64,000 nucleotides of DNA, taken from positions 177,879,041 to 177,943,040 of the forward strand of contig CM060846.1 in assembly GCA_030762175.1 (NCBI GenBank), written 5' to 3'. Origin of the DNA: Metallyticus violacea (lineage: Eukaryota > Arthropoda > Insecta > Mantodea > Metallyticidae). The position numbers were made by a program, and so were the translations under genes. Within the stretch, counting starts at the first letter, position 1. Each line of letters begins with the position of its first letter. Below the pieces are notes generated by a model. The model saw nothing but the letters and a program-made list of their open reading frames with translations, had not been told where the DNA came from and did no database searches. Of this stretch, positions 34,301 through 46,400 are shown piece by piece.

Positions 34301-35690
34301 GAAACTTTGAGCTTTGGATTAACAATCAGCTTCTTTCCAACCTCCCAGAGGACAGTGTTGTAGTTGTGGATAATACTGCACAATATTCAAGAAAACAAAA
34401 CCTTTTCAAAATACATCGTCAAAGAAGAGCTGAAATTATGCCTGCGAAACAGCATTTCTAATTCAAGAGACATAAGAAAATCTAAACTATACATATTGAT
34501 AAAGGTCCATAAATGGCAAGAAAAAGAGTTTCGCATTGATAAATATTAAAATTACATGGTCATGAAGCATTAAGTTTCTGCACAGACATGTGTGAACTGA
34601 ACCCATGGAGCTTGCGTGGTGCAAAGAAAAACTCTTGCTAAGAGAGAAAAAATGTTAGCGGAGAAATTAATATGAAAGCGTTACTGAAACGTACACTTGC
34701 GACTTTTTCTTCCATTACTCTTGAACATAGGCGCCGATTTTTGTTATATATTGGGGGAGAGGACAACCTCCCTTTGTGATATTTGTAAATACACACGTAA
34801 GTGATATTAACCACAACACAAAGTTTGTAAGTGTTTACCCCGCTGTAATTAAAAATTAAATCTCTATTAATGGTATGCATTAATAAGCAGACAAATTAAT
34901 ATAAGTAACAAGTTTATGAAATGTAGTGGCCTGAAATGAAGTCTATGAATTTGTTCAATTATATTTTATATATAAGTCTCTCAAGTCAAAGTGGTACAGG
35001 CCACGCTTTTGGACGCAACTAGCCACCCTCCTGTTCCATATGTAACTTAATGACATTATTTTATAACAGTTTTTATTTACGGATAATCCAAATACTATTA
35101 ACACTATTTTTGATAGAGAGAGAAGGAACATATTAGTTAGTATTTTTTCTTCCATTAGTTTTCTTGGGGAAGATACTAAAATATGAATTAATTTAGTTAT
35201 AATGTTGTTATATTCTGTATTACACATGACACATGTAAATTTATAGAGTGTGTACTATCAGGTATTTCAACTTTAATTTTTATATCTAGCATTTGTCTTT
35301 TCAGGTTTATGACATTCAAAGTTGTTGATTTATCACAAATGTACCATAAATTTATTTCTTTAAAAGAAATAAATTAATAAACCTAAAAATACGACTTTCA
35401 AATAAATATATTCAATTTAAACCTTTCTATTCATAATCTTCTTAAGGCAATACTGATTTGCGTATCCAGTTTCACATGGATACCGCTATTCGTCAGATTT
35501 AGAAACCAGATAAGCAAAACTAATTCGTTACTTGACTCTTTTTTTTTTTTTTCCTCCTACCATTAAGCCTAGCTGACATGTTAAACATTACGTGGTTTAC
35601 AGATAATGCTTATTTCTAAGTGAATTCCCAAAATACATGCCCTTTGGAATGACAATACCCACTTACTAGTCATGAATTGACCTTGCATTC
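31369..35690. other. Long AT-rich stretch, no gene seen
   Basis: About 4.3 kb without a recognisable gene, tRNA or repeat family. Small frames (31572-31754, 34364-34549, 34638-34880, 34955-35227) lack any motif. Confidence 0.5.
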
Positions 35691-35838
35691 TTTTATTTAT
35701 TTGCTTTATTTAAGAACGCTCTTTTACATCTTAAGTAATCAGCGTTCCATTATATTCAGGGCGTGAAACGGCTGAAAATTTTTGCTCAGAGGCTTCTTCT
35801 TTCAGTTTGAGGTTCTTTTAAATGCCGTAAAAGACCGA
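35691..35838 (-). mobile_element. SINE-A copy 5 (3' half only)
   Basis: On the plus strand it reads TTTATTTAAGAACGCTC, CAGGGCGTGAAACGGC, GCTCAGAGGCTTCTTC, then AATGCCGTAA, which is the SINE-A 3' half in reverse. The tRNA head and first half of the body are missing, a 5' truncation typical of incomplete reverse transcription. Confidence 0.85.
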
Positions 35839-36253
35839 CGCCCTTGCACTCGCAGGAAGTGAGAGCATGATCTGCAATTTCAGCAAGCCCAATTGTGGGT
35901 TCACTGTTTTTTCGGATATACCTAATACAGAGCGGTACACACACATTTTCAAGGAACTTACTTATAAGCTGGACTGCCTGAACACATTCAAGGAAATTTT
36001 CAACAAGACGATGCTACTGATCACCAGCCAGCAGGAAGTGACGAGGCCAACGAGACACCTGGCGATCAGGATTATTGGGCGGTGACACACGGACATAATC
36101 GAGTCCCTAACATTGTTTCCAGATAGAACACCCTGACACCGGAGGAGCCGCTCTTCAGGTAGTTCAAGCTCCTCAGAACGTCTGCTTCCATACCAGACCG
36201 GAGGAGAAATCTTCCAAGCGGAGCTCACAGTACAATCGCACCATCCGACCTTG
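35839..36253. other. GC-richer segment between two SINE-A copies
   Basis: Less A/T-rich than its surroundings, with overlapping open frames on both strands (35867-36085 plus, 35962-36228 minus). I recognise no domain in either. It may be a piece of another element. Confidence 0.4.
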
Positions 36254-36261
36254 CCGTACTA

Positions 36262-36548
36262 TCGGTCCTGGTGGTGTAGTGGTAATCATACTTGCCTTCT
36301 AAACCCAATATCACGGGTTCAAACCCGACTAGGATCGATGGATATTTTCAGTCATAAAAATCCTAAGTATGGCTTCTTTCAGAAGGGAAGTAAAACCTAT
36401 GTTGTACATTTACGGCACAATAAAGAACCTCAAACCTGAAAGAAGAGGCCACCGAACAAAATTTATCGGCCGTTTTACTGCCTGAATTGAATGGGACGTT
36501 AATGACGTGAGATGTTAAAGAGCGTCCGTAAGTAAACCAATCAATCAA
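36262..36548 (+). mobile_element. SINE-A copy 6 (complete)
   Basis: The head is GGTCCTGGTGGTGTAGTGG with box B GGGTTCAAACCC, followed by the AAGGGAAGTAAAACC and TTTACGGCACAATAAAGAAC body blocks and an AACCAATCAATCAA tail. Imperfect target duplication: CCGTACTA at 36254-36261, CCGTAGTA at 36549-36556. Confidence 0.9.
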
Positions 36549-36556
36549 CCGTAGTA

Positions 36557-36908
36557 TTTTCAATCCTGTAACAGAACTAATGGAATTAAACACTATGGAG
36601 AGGGAAAGTGGAAAATTCGTGTAAAATAAAGATCCAACCGAGCATTAACTTAGGGATTAAGGGAAATCAAGAAAAATCCAAGCTCAGGAAGGTCGACAAT
36701 AAATCAGATAAATGCAAAAACCAAATACTTGGTCCACTTGTTCATTGCTGAAAAAATTGTTGAGGGTACTTTGAGACAAGGATATATTCTATCACAATTT
36801 TTTTAACGAGCGCGGATTACAGGAGTCGATATTACCAAGTATGGCGCTTGCTTTGTTGCTCTACATCAGACGTATGAATAAAAGTATTTAGGTGCGTCCG
36901 GATTTTTT
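36557..36908. other. AT-rich spacer, no gene seen
   Basis: Nothing was recognised. Confidence 0.5.
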
Positions 36909-37000
36909 TTTTTTTAATGGTGTTCAACGATCGTTTTTACTACTGATGCACCACAGGCGGATATATGAGATGAAATCATATAAAACGTATTTTTTAAAGG
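36909..37000 (-). mobile_element. SINE-B copy 6 (3' fragment)
   Basis: The A-tail complement and the CGTTTTTACTACTGATGCACC and ATGAGATGAAATCATAT blocks are present. The head, most of the body and part of the 3' block are missing. Confidence 0.8.
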
Positions 37001-37423
37001 AAGAAAACGTTAATTGCATACACATTTCGTTTATTTGAATATAGTGTCTGGAAGAAATAAAAGAACCATTTAAAACACAATAAAGCAAAAGGACTTATCA
37101 TTGGCTTACTGCTCATACCAAGTGAAAATGTTTACCAATGTTATATAAATAACATCATTAATTAAAAAAAACCTAGGGTCCCGGATTCTAAACTTATCTT
37201 CGCTTATCACAAGTCTTTTGTAACCTTAGTAACCTTGCAACCTTGTAACCTTAGGCCCTTAGCCATTTCTACAACGGAAAATACCTCTTACTATGTAACT
37301 AAGTGTTTAAGTCTAAAGCGTTCGGGTTAAAATTATTAATGTATTTTTGCTAAGAATCGTTACATAAGCCTCTCCCTAATAATTATTTTACATCATAACG
37401 TAATATGTTCTCTTTTTACCTGG

Positions 37424-37458
<35 letters not shown>

Positions 37459-38227
37459 CCGGTTTGCATTGAAAAGCATTTTCACGTGAGAACCGAGCTC
37501 TGTGAACCTCCTGCGTTTCAGCAAAGCCGAAGCGATATATGACAATTTTATTGTGCTCAATCATTTTTTATTTTCCAGCACTTTATAACCTAAGATAAAA
37601 AATTAAGCAGACTCTCGAAATGTTAATTCGCTTAGGTTCTGCTCAGTTCAACGCTAGATTTACGGCATGTCTCTGCGCGGAGATCTTACAGCCTTTATCG
37701 TCGTTCCGTTATCACTAGTCATATCGAGTTTTCCATGGCATATGTGTGATGATAGTAAAGCCGTTAAAAGGAGGTGTCTAGCAACAGGAACTACCGAAAT
37801 TCGAATCCTACCCGACATCGTAAATTCTTTCATTTGTTATTGTTTACAAGGAAAAACCATATTTAATGTGCACACGATAATATAGCTTCCAATCGTAAAC
37901 ACTTATTTGTATTTAAAAGAATTTATATTCACACACATAAAAACGTAAAGTAATATTTGATTTCAAACTAAATAGTATATTAATGATTATGTTTAAATTA
38001 AATAACGATTATATACAAGTCAGTAGATTAGAGTTTCCCGTGAGAGGTGGCGGGGCTGCGTTGGCCGCAGAGCCTGTATTTACGGGCGTACGACAATACA
38101 AGTCCGCGTTCAATACCGAGGTGCTGGCTAATAGTGCAAAAAAAAGAATCACTTAAAAAGACATGTACTCACCCGTGAAACCGCTCGTTTACAACTATTG
38201 GCTATTAATAGGCTTATGTATTCTATT
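37001..38227. other. Unassigned sequence with an (AC)n tract
   Basis: Apart from the dinucleotide run at 37425-37457, nothing was recognised. The frame at 37667-37885 has no domain that I know. Confidence 0.5.
37425..37457. repeat. (AC)n microsatellite
   Basis: About 16 AC units. Confidence 0.97.
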
Positions 38228-38512
38228 CCACGAGTATTTATTTACCACTCATATGTGCGAACAGAATCGGCTCGTGCTGCTCGTGAGATTATTCGAAGAA
38301 CATTTCCCTTATGACTGAATTTCAAGTCGTGCTGCGATTCATAAAGTTGTTAAAATTTTCCGGGAACGGAGAGGAAAGAAGCGAAGACAACGACGAACAG
38401 TGCTCCCAGAAAAAGTTCTCGATGATATAACGCATCACCTAGAAAACTTCCCTAGAAAATGTTTTCGGTGTCTTGCTTAGCAATTGGGAATTCCTTACGA
38501 TACTGTAGGAAT
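38228..38512 (+). pseudogene. Helix-turn-helix (DUF4817-like) transposase fragment
   Basis: Conceptual translation gives RVFIYHSYVRTESARAAR, then EIIRRTFPL and a stop, then in another frame SRAAIHKVVKIFRERRGK, VLPEKVLDDITHHLENFPRK, and LA-stop-QLGIPYDTV. This matches the N-terminal DNA-binding half (paired helix-turn-helix units joined by a basic linker) of Tc1/mariner-like transposases found in insects. It is a different lineage from the DD41D elements at 25.7 and 30.1 kb. One frameshift and at least two stops are present, and the catalytic half is absent. The fragment ends about 45 bases before a truncated SINE-B. Confidence 0.68.
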
Positions 38513-38555
38513 GCCCAATAAATATTTCAATTCAAATCGTATAAGTTTACAGTAG

Positions 38556-38716
38556 TGCAAGAGCGGGAGGTCTGGGGTTCGAATCCCGCGAGGACAGTCC
38601 TCCCTGACTGAACTATTTCCCAGGTTTTCCTCAGTCCTCATCTCATTTCATGTATATCAGTGTCCACCGCCTGTGGTGCCTCGGTAGTAAAAACGGGCGT
38701 TAAACACTACTCAAAA
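38556..38716 (+). mobile_element. SINE-B copy 7 (head truncated, body deleted)
   Basis: It begins inside the variable arm (GAGCGGGAGGTCTGGGGTTC), keeps box B, loses about 70 bases of body between CCTCAGTCCTCAT and CTCATTTCATGTAT, and then has the complete 3' block and AAACGGGCGTTAAACACTAC end. The shared CTCAT at the junction suggests a microhomology deletion. Confidence 0.87.
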
Positions 38717-39072
38717 AATGATAAAGTTTGTGATTTCTATTTCATTCTGATTTCTGGTAAAACTTGGTTTTACTTACAGGGTTATGTTAATATTAAAACC
38801 ATCGAATTCCTAAAGTCCTAATAAATATATTGCATGAAGAATTCCATTAGTCGATGCCAGAAATGTTTGGCAACTGAAGGAAAACAGTTTCAACATCTCG
38901 TTGGGTGACACGGGTGAGTACACATAGTCCGTTGCAGAGTGGCGTGGAGTACGGACGTAATAGTTGACTGCGTTTCGTTTTGTGCTATTCAGTTTTGTCA
39001 GTTTCTTCTTGGTTAAATTTTTTCTTCACATTTCCTTTGCGACACTTTCATATTGTTTCGCCAACTTTAATT

Positions 39073-40199
39073 ATGAACAAGATCACACGAGTAAACACTT
39101 TAAAAGCTGCCTTCGATAAAAGTAAGCCTCGGCCTACACCATTAGATATACATCTCTGGTTGGATACCACCCTACGTATAGCCGAGGATCAATTGGACAC
39201 ACTTCAATTAATTGGTAAGCAAAATGCAGTATTTATCAAGTTACACAGTAGAGTGATTTTCGAACAATTGTTAAATGTACACCAGGGCACATCTCCCTTT
39301 GTAACTGAAGACGGATCTGTGACTTCCGTAACCATTAGTGATACCAGTGCAGAATATACCCATGCCCGTGTGTTTAATTTACCCCCGGAATTATCAAATG
39401 ATAAAATACGCCAATCATTACAGGTATACGGATCTGTAATTAAAATTGAAAATGAACATTGGTCTCTCGGCTATAAGTATCGGGTGCAAATGGTATTCGT
39501 TCTATTCAAATTGATTTGAAAAAACCTATTCCATCTAATTTGATGATTGCTGGTCACGAGGCTTACATTAGCTACGCAGGGCAACCACCCACGTGTAATA
39601 CGTGTGGAGAAACTACTCATTTCCGTGATCGTTGTCCTTACAAGAAATTTACTTCAAAGATCCCACAGGTACCTCGTCCAACATTAATGAGTGAACTATT
39701 CCCTCAGGAAAATATTATTACCCCTCAGGAAATTTCTGCTTCCAGCCCCATTCAACCTGATCAGCAGGCAGACGCTCTCCCCCCTTTCGAGACCTCTCAA
39801 CAGCCCGCCTCTCCCTTGGAACCTATGAATCCGACCTTGTTGTTGTCGCAACGGCATGATATACCTCCCCTATCCCCACCTGATAGTAACAATGATCAGG
39901 TAGCTACTGCACCATTATATGCAGAGGGGATAAATATCGGACCAAATGCAAAGAAACAAAAAGTACGCGAAAGATCCCAATCTACGGCGACACCTTTACA
40001 TGACTTGGATGCTCTGACTTTACTCAATAATAAACCAGCGATTTCAACTCGAGATCCGCGCTTACAGGGTGGCTTGCCTTCTAGACGTCATGTTAACAGT
40101 GATAAAGCTGGAAAATCTTTGCCCTTATTTGAAAGTCCTACTGAGCCTATGTCGGAGGACACACCTCATGCAACCTTAGATCTCCCGCTTGGAGAATAA
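39073..40199 (+). pseudogene. LINE ORF1 (RNA-binding, CCHC knuckle), one frameshift
   Basis: The likely start is ATG 39073 (MNKITRVNTLKAAFDK), although the frame is open back to 38980. The first part runs to about 39483, where one base is out of register. The reading continues in another frame as NGIRSIQIDLKKPIPSNL, then ISYAGQPPTCNTCGETTHF. The latter contains one zinc knuckle, C-X2-C-X4-H-X4-C, at 39594-39635. A proline/serine/glutamine-rich tail follows to TAA at 40197. Apart from the single frameshift the frame is clean. In related elements this protein coats the element RNA; that role is inferred from the family. ORF2 starts about 65 bases later. Confidence 0.85.
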
Positions 40200-40263
40200 T
40201 TTCTTACTCCTGTCCTCTAGCTCTTATTCTTTTAATTGTTATTGGACTAACTTGTCCCTCTTT

Positions 40264-43200
40264 ATGTCACAGGCATATAAAATTCTTACCCTGAATATTA
40301 GTAATATCCAAACTCCTGAAAATTTTTCGTCTTCTTGCAAAAACTTTTCATTCCCTGGATATTGACATTGCTCTTCTTCAGGAGGTAAGTTCTCCGTTTA
40401 TAACTCGCTTATATGGATATAATGCTGAAATTAATACTGATTTTGTTACCCGTGGTACTGCCATATTGCTTAAAGATCACTTGCAATATACGGATGTGCG
40501 GATGACTGCAAATTTTAGGGGTATCAGCCTCATCCTAGGGAATCTCAATATTATCAATGTGTATGGTCCTTCTGGCACCCATATGCGGAAGGAAAGACAA
40601 AAATTCTTTGCTGAAGAAGTAGCTTCTTTGTTTTCTAATTCTCCTCATGTGTTATTAGGTGGATATTTTAATACTGTTTTATCTCCTAAAGATTGCACAG
40701 GAGTTTACTTGCCTTGTCCTGCATTTGTAGATTTAGTTCATCGACTTCAGTTATGCGATACATGGGAAGTCGTGAATCGTGATCGTCCGCTTTACACATT
40801 TCAACGCAATCTCTCCGGAGCACGACTCGATCACATTTAAGTTGATCGCGCTCTTTGTATTAGTATTGTGGATATATGTCCGACAGAGCTCTCTGATCAT
40901 TGTGGATATCTTACTTCCATTACGCTACCTGCGTCCTCTTCATCATATGGTCGTGGTTACTGGAAGCTTAATGTGCAGATTCTTTCTGACAAAGATGTTC
41001 AGGAACTCTTTGCAGAGCGGTGGCGCTGTTGGACTTATCAGCAACGATTTTACTCCACTAAACTGGAGTGGTGGCTTGTCATCAAAACAAAGATAAAACG
41101 GTTTCTGAAATATGTATCTGGTGATAAATACCGCAGAAAACAAGTGTTATCGCCAGTTTCTTTATTGGGTATTGCGAAATTTGTACAATCGCCCTGTGGT
41201 TGATACATATTGTAGTATTGAAATAAAAAGAATTAAAGCTCGGATTCTTAAACTTCAAATGGACGATTTGAGGGGCACTCAGGTGCGTTCCCGAGCTACG
41301 TTCGTTTATATGGAGTCTCCGTCCATATATCATCATGTCCGTGAACAACGGCGTGCCAGGCGTAAATATATTCATAGCATTCACAATGGCTCCCATGGTT
41401 CTGTAAGTAGCCAAATGGATATCCGTTCTGTTGTGTTTGAATATTTTCAGAAGCTATATTCTGATATCACACCTGACGAACTCCTTGGTACAGAGGAAAT
41501 TACGGTTCAAACCTCTTCTGGGCCCAGTGATAATATTCCTCCTTTTACCATGGCGGAACTGAGTGCAACTTTAGTTGCCTGTCCTCGAAATAAATCACCT
41601 GGAGTAGATGAACTACCTGCCGAATTTTACTCTTCATTTTGGCCGTTGCTGAAGGATGCACTTCTTGCAATTTACAATGAGCTACTGTGTACCACCTTGA
41701 TTCCCTCTGCATTTGTCCATGGTGTATTGGTCCTTGTACCTAAATGTAGCCATCCCAATATTCCACAGGACTTTCGTCCTTTAACAATGCTCAATACTGA
41801 TTATAAATTGTTCATGCGCTGTATTAAATATCGCTTATCACCAATGATTGCTGATATTCTTGCACCGGTACAACAGTCCATTCGACGTGGAGGCAACATA
41901 CTGTATGCCTTGTGTGCTCTTCGTGACGCTTTTAGCGACACTCATATTTCGCGGGTTGGGAAACTTTTGATATCCTTGGACTTTGACCATGCATTTGACC
42001 GGGTGAAACATAGTTATTTAATTAAAACTATGATGCACTTAGGAATTCCTGATACATACTGCTACCTCATTCGCAATATATTAAAAGCAGCTACTTCCAA
42101 AATTTTAGTGAACGGCTATTTCACTAATTGCTTTCCTGTGAGAGCGTCTGTCAGACAGGGCTGTCCGATGGCTATGCACTTGTTTGTGATGTCTATTGAA
42201 CCACTCCTAAGAAAATTACAATAGTGCCTTCGTTCTGATGGTCACTCTCTTATTAGAGCATTTGCTGATGATGTCACTTTGCTGATCTCACGTGGTTCTC
42301 TTCTTCCCTCATATTCACGAAATTGTGAATAATTATTGTAGAGATTCTGGAGCGCTCCTCAATGTGAATAAATCAAGATATATGCTCGTTGGCTCTACTT
42401 CTATAGTCCCACCTTCGTGGATATCTATGGCTTCAGTCATTTAAATATTGGGTATTACGTTTTTATCCACGCTACCGGCGATCATTCAATATAATTGGAA
42501 CTGTGTTATTAACAGTGTTCGTAAAATTCTTCAAGAGCATCAATTTCGTTCCCTTAATTTGTTACAACGTGTTCATTTTGTTGATATATTCTCACTATCC
42601 AAAGTATGGTTTGTGAGTCAGGTTCTGCCGTTACCATCCATCTTGGGCGCTAAGTTGAAATCGGCTACAGGATGGTTTATTTGGAAAGGTTTTTTGTTAC
42701 GAGTACAACTCACACTTCCAACCTCTGAAGGGGGTCTAAATGCCATTGATCCACAGGCAAAAGCTGATTGTCTGTTTCTCCGGACAAACTGGGCACACCT
42801 AGGAGACTATGGCGATTCTTATAGTCATCAGTTTCTCACCCAGTGGTTGTCGGAACACCTTCCCAAGAATCCACCAGATCTTCGAGGGTTGCCGATTCAA
42901 GCACCCCAGGTTAAGAAGCTACTGCAGTTAATCGCATACTGTCCTGTCGACCTGCATGGCCAACCACCGAAAACCAGAGACTTGTATACCGCCTGGTTAT
43001 TCCAATTGCCGGCTTCCAAAGTAGTTCTCCAACACCCAGTATACAACTGGCACCAAATCTGGTCCAACATTCGACATCCTGCACTCAACAATTACTAACG
43101 GAGTGTCTGGTACCAACTGGTGAATAATATCTTCCCTACCAATGAGCGTCTACATCGTATTGGAATGAAGATGTCTCCTAACTGTGATGCTTGCGGCCTT

Positions 43201-43416
43201 CAAGATACAATACTCCATCGTTTAGAATGTGGTGCTGCTGCATCATCATGGCGGAGGGTGCAGACCGAGATCCTCCGGTTCCTGGACGTCTCTGAGAAAT
43301 GTTTTGAACCCCATTATTTGACATTTCCAGCATTCAGTTGGTCCTCAGTAGCTCAACGAATGGCAGTGTTGCGATGAATTGGACAGTATTTACTTGAGTT
43401 TGAAGATTTAATTTAA
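40264..43416 (+). pseudogene. LINE ORF2 (endonuclease, reverse transcriptase), inactivated
   Basis: ATG 40264 begins MSQAYKILTLNISNI, the first strand of an endonuclease domain. A frameshift lies near 40315. DIALLQEV carries the catalytic glutamate. The usual GGDFN reads GGYFN (tyrosine at 40664-40666), and SDH is present near 40892-40900. A stop at 40838 and a frameshift near 41140 follow. Reverse transcriptase: DFRPLTMLNTDYKLF, SLDFDHAFDRVKH, VRQGCPMAMHLFVMSIEPLL, then AFADDVTLL with FADD at 42261-42272. Further damage: stop 42222, frameshift near 42305, stops at 42442 and 43096, and perhaps 43375. The C-terminal motif CDAC..HRLEC lies at about 43180-43235. Length is about 1050 codons, normal for the type. 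The role would be to nick DNA and copy element RNA at the site. Confidence 0.9.
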
Positions 43417-43463
43417 ATAAAAAAATTAAAAATTAAAAAAATGAATAAATAAATAAAACAGTT

Positions 43464-46400
43464 GGACCACCACTCAGCCGCCGCATCGCGCCAGCAGCCG
43501 TAGAAGAGGCTGTATGTGTAGATGTGTAACTTCTATTATGTTGTTTCTTCATTTAACTTGTTTATTAAAATATCATTGTTAAAAAGTTTTGAGTCAAAAC
43601 TTCCAAATTCTCATAGATGGAAAATAAATGTAAAAACTACTAACATATAAATAAATAAAAAATGGTAAAAAAGTACATATTTTTAAGTGATTTTTTTCTA
43701 ATATTACTAGCCAGTGCCCCCGGAAATGACATTGTAGTTTTGTAATGCGTGAATTCATGTTGCAGCAAGACCATGAGTATGGGCTGAGCGGCCCATAAAA
43801 CCCCCGCCGTCGCGTACTGGGAATTCATAAAATAATCACCGGCTCTTTCCTTTTTAGTTGTTAATGTTAAAGTATCTATTCAGGTTCCATTTATTTTTAA
43901 AACGAAGACGGTTGATTTACGTTTTTGTGTTTGAGCCTAAATTTCTTCAAATTATATACATTTATTCCATAAAAGAAATATTATTGCCGTATTTTAAACC
44001 TATATTTTCCTTGAAAAACTAACCTAAAATGTTAAGCAAAGTAAGGATTCGATCCTAGTGCCTCTTTTTACTAAACAGTAGCTTTTGTCCGCTTAGCAAC
44101 CAGAGCGCAGATATAAACAAATGCATTTCCTGTTTATGGATGATTTGAATATGAACTGAAGGAGGCGTTAAAACCCAGGTCAGCGAATGCTTCCAGTGTT
44201 TTCCGAACTGGTCAATGTTTCTGGCTGTTGCTTTCCGTGTTCTAACGGTGTACCTATCCACCGATTCAGCTACCTGCGCTGAAATATGCGAGAGGGCCGT
44301 CATTCACGCAATTGATATGAATGGTGCCATGGCATGGTCTTTTAAGAATGCGCTGCAAATAATGTGATATTTGAGGAAAAATGAGAAGTCAAAGTGAGGC
44401 CTATATTTGGGCAGGAGATGGGAAGTTGGAACATGTACTCTAAGGTAATTAGAAGAGCTGCGTATCACAACTAAAAACCTCCAAAACTAAGCATTTTCTG
44501 ACCAAAGTTAATCTAAACTGCATATGAGGAACCACTACTTGAAGTTATGTTATGCATTTGAAAACATATTATTTCATTTACAACTATCTTTTAAACAGGA
44601 AATACAACATGATGGTACGAATTCTATCTTACACAGGTTGAAATAAAATATTTAAATGAACTAAATAGAGGGAAGGATTAACGCCCTAGTCATATGCCAG
44701 TGGCCCTAACACATTCATAAATTTACTATTATTTCTTAAGGCCTTAGAAACATTCCTTTGTGTTAGTTTAAAGTGAACAAGAAATCTTGTTCCTAATACG
44801 CTTGACATCTCACTTGAACATAGCTGACTGATAAAAAGGGGAAGATTAATTAACAAGGGAAAGACGGAATGAGCAAAGAGTGGAAAGGTTAAACAAAGGA
44901 GAAAATTCTACTGCTCTTGCATGTAAGTCTGATCCTTTAACATCTTGCGATTGTTTCTTTCCGTCCTCACTAGTTGAAAGCAAAACGTATGGATACCCTT
45001 ATGAAATAGCTAATGTCATTAGTTGCGACGATTAAGATCCGCTTAGCATTGAGCTGCGTATATCGAGCTAATAGTACGGTGAAGACGCGTTCCTTACGCT
45101 TAACAATCTGGGTCATTAAGAACTTGAAGAACAAGAGAATGACGTAAATTCTAAAGTAGTATTCCTGCTGCCTGTCTGCCATTCATTGCTTTCTTCCTCC
45201 GCATAAAGACAAAGGCACATGCTCCAAGTTTTTCCTTTAGCTTCTTTCCCCTTTTTTATCTCCTTAATTCCACTTCCATCCTTACAGAGTAATTAGGAAC
45301 AAAAACCCTGTCTTCAACACAGCTTTGCGGTATAGTTGTGAATTCGTATTCCGGAGGAGATCTCCAATTATACAAACTTCCTTTGCAGGATGTTATTTTA
45401 CAGAGTTCAATTTCCGAAATAGAAAGTTACGAATTACATCCTCGAATAGAAAACCTGTAATTAGCTCCGTTCTACAACACAAGAGCATTTGCGTTGAAAT
45501 TCTTCCAGCTCTTTAATTGAATATGGATTCCTCTTTTCATCGCTATGGAAATCTTGCCTTGCGCTTAAAGCGAAGGATAAAAAGTGCACTAACAACACGC
45601 AGTTTACTTGACACAAATGTAATACTTTTTATTGTTAAGTGAATACTCTCTGAAAGAAACGTGTAGTTTCGTCTACGTAAACACACCAACAGTTTCTTAA
45701 AACAATTTGAATGACTTGGTGAAATATCTGCTGCATAAATATGATAAAAAGACGGGGGAAATGCAGTCATTACAGAATACAGAAAGCATAAATATTGTGA
45801 ACAATGTATGCAATAATAGCAAATGTATTAGTTATCTGTGCTTTGAGCCCCAGTGACTCCTCTATAAACTGTCAATATCAACGAAAAGCAAAATAAATAT
45901 ATATATCATGTAATAAAATTATAGAAACCAACTCTCTATATTCCCCTTGGCATTGCCAGCTGTCATAGATTCAAGGGCACAAAGTATCTAGATGTAAACA
46001 AGATAGAAGTATTGTCAAAATATTTATGTTGAAACTCAAAACTATGTCCTATACATTTACTAGACCAGTGATAAAATGTTGAGTGAACTTTAGTGAATGG
46101 ACAAAGATGAACTGTTTTGTTTAAGATGGAATTATTACTATTTTTCGAGATCTGATGATCATGCTTCTATATTTATTTGCGTTTGGCAATTAACCTTTGC
46201 TTTTCTAATAAAGTAATACTCGAAAAAATTTGTCTTTTATGCATACACTGTATATATTATAATAGAGACAGTTACACATTAAAACTACTAAATAATACTA
46301 TTTAATAATGCTTACAGATATTTTGTTAATACTGCACTGTGCAAAATGAGACACAAAATGCAGTATAAAGAGTTAGCCAGCGCTAGAAACTTCACTTGGG

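Larger units (their letters stand above)
38890..43463 (+). mobile_element. Near full-length, dead non-LTR retrotransposon (LINE)
   Basis: Two consecutive coding regions are present. ORF1 has a Gag-like CCHC knuckle. ORF2 has an apurinic-type endonuclease, a reverse transcriptase and a C-terminal cysteine-histidine motif. An A-rich tail ends near 43460. The direct repeat AAAACAGTT at 38881-38889 and 43455-43463 is a candidate target duplication, weakened because part of it could belong to the tail. That gives about 4.57 kb, a normal full length. The overall layout fits the clades with ORF1 plus endonuclease; I do not assign a clade. Multiple stops and frameshifts make it inactive. Confidence 0.88.

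Noticed and set aside
44036..44112. tRNA-like segment on the minus strand
   Set aside because: Box B is good but the acceptor and D arms do not pair convincingly. It is too weak to list as a tRNA or a SINE.
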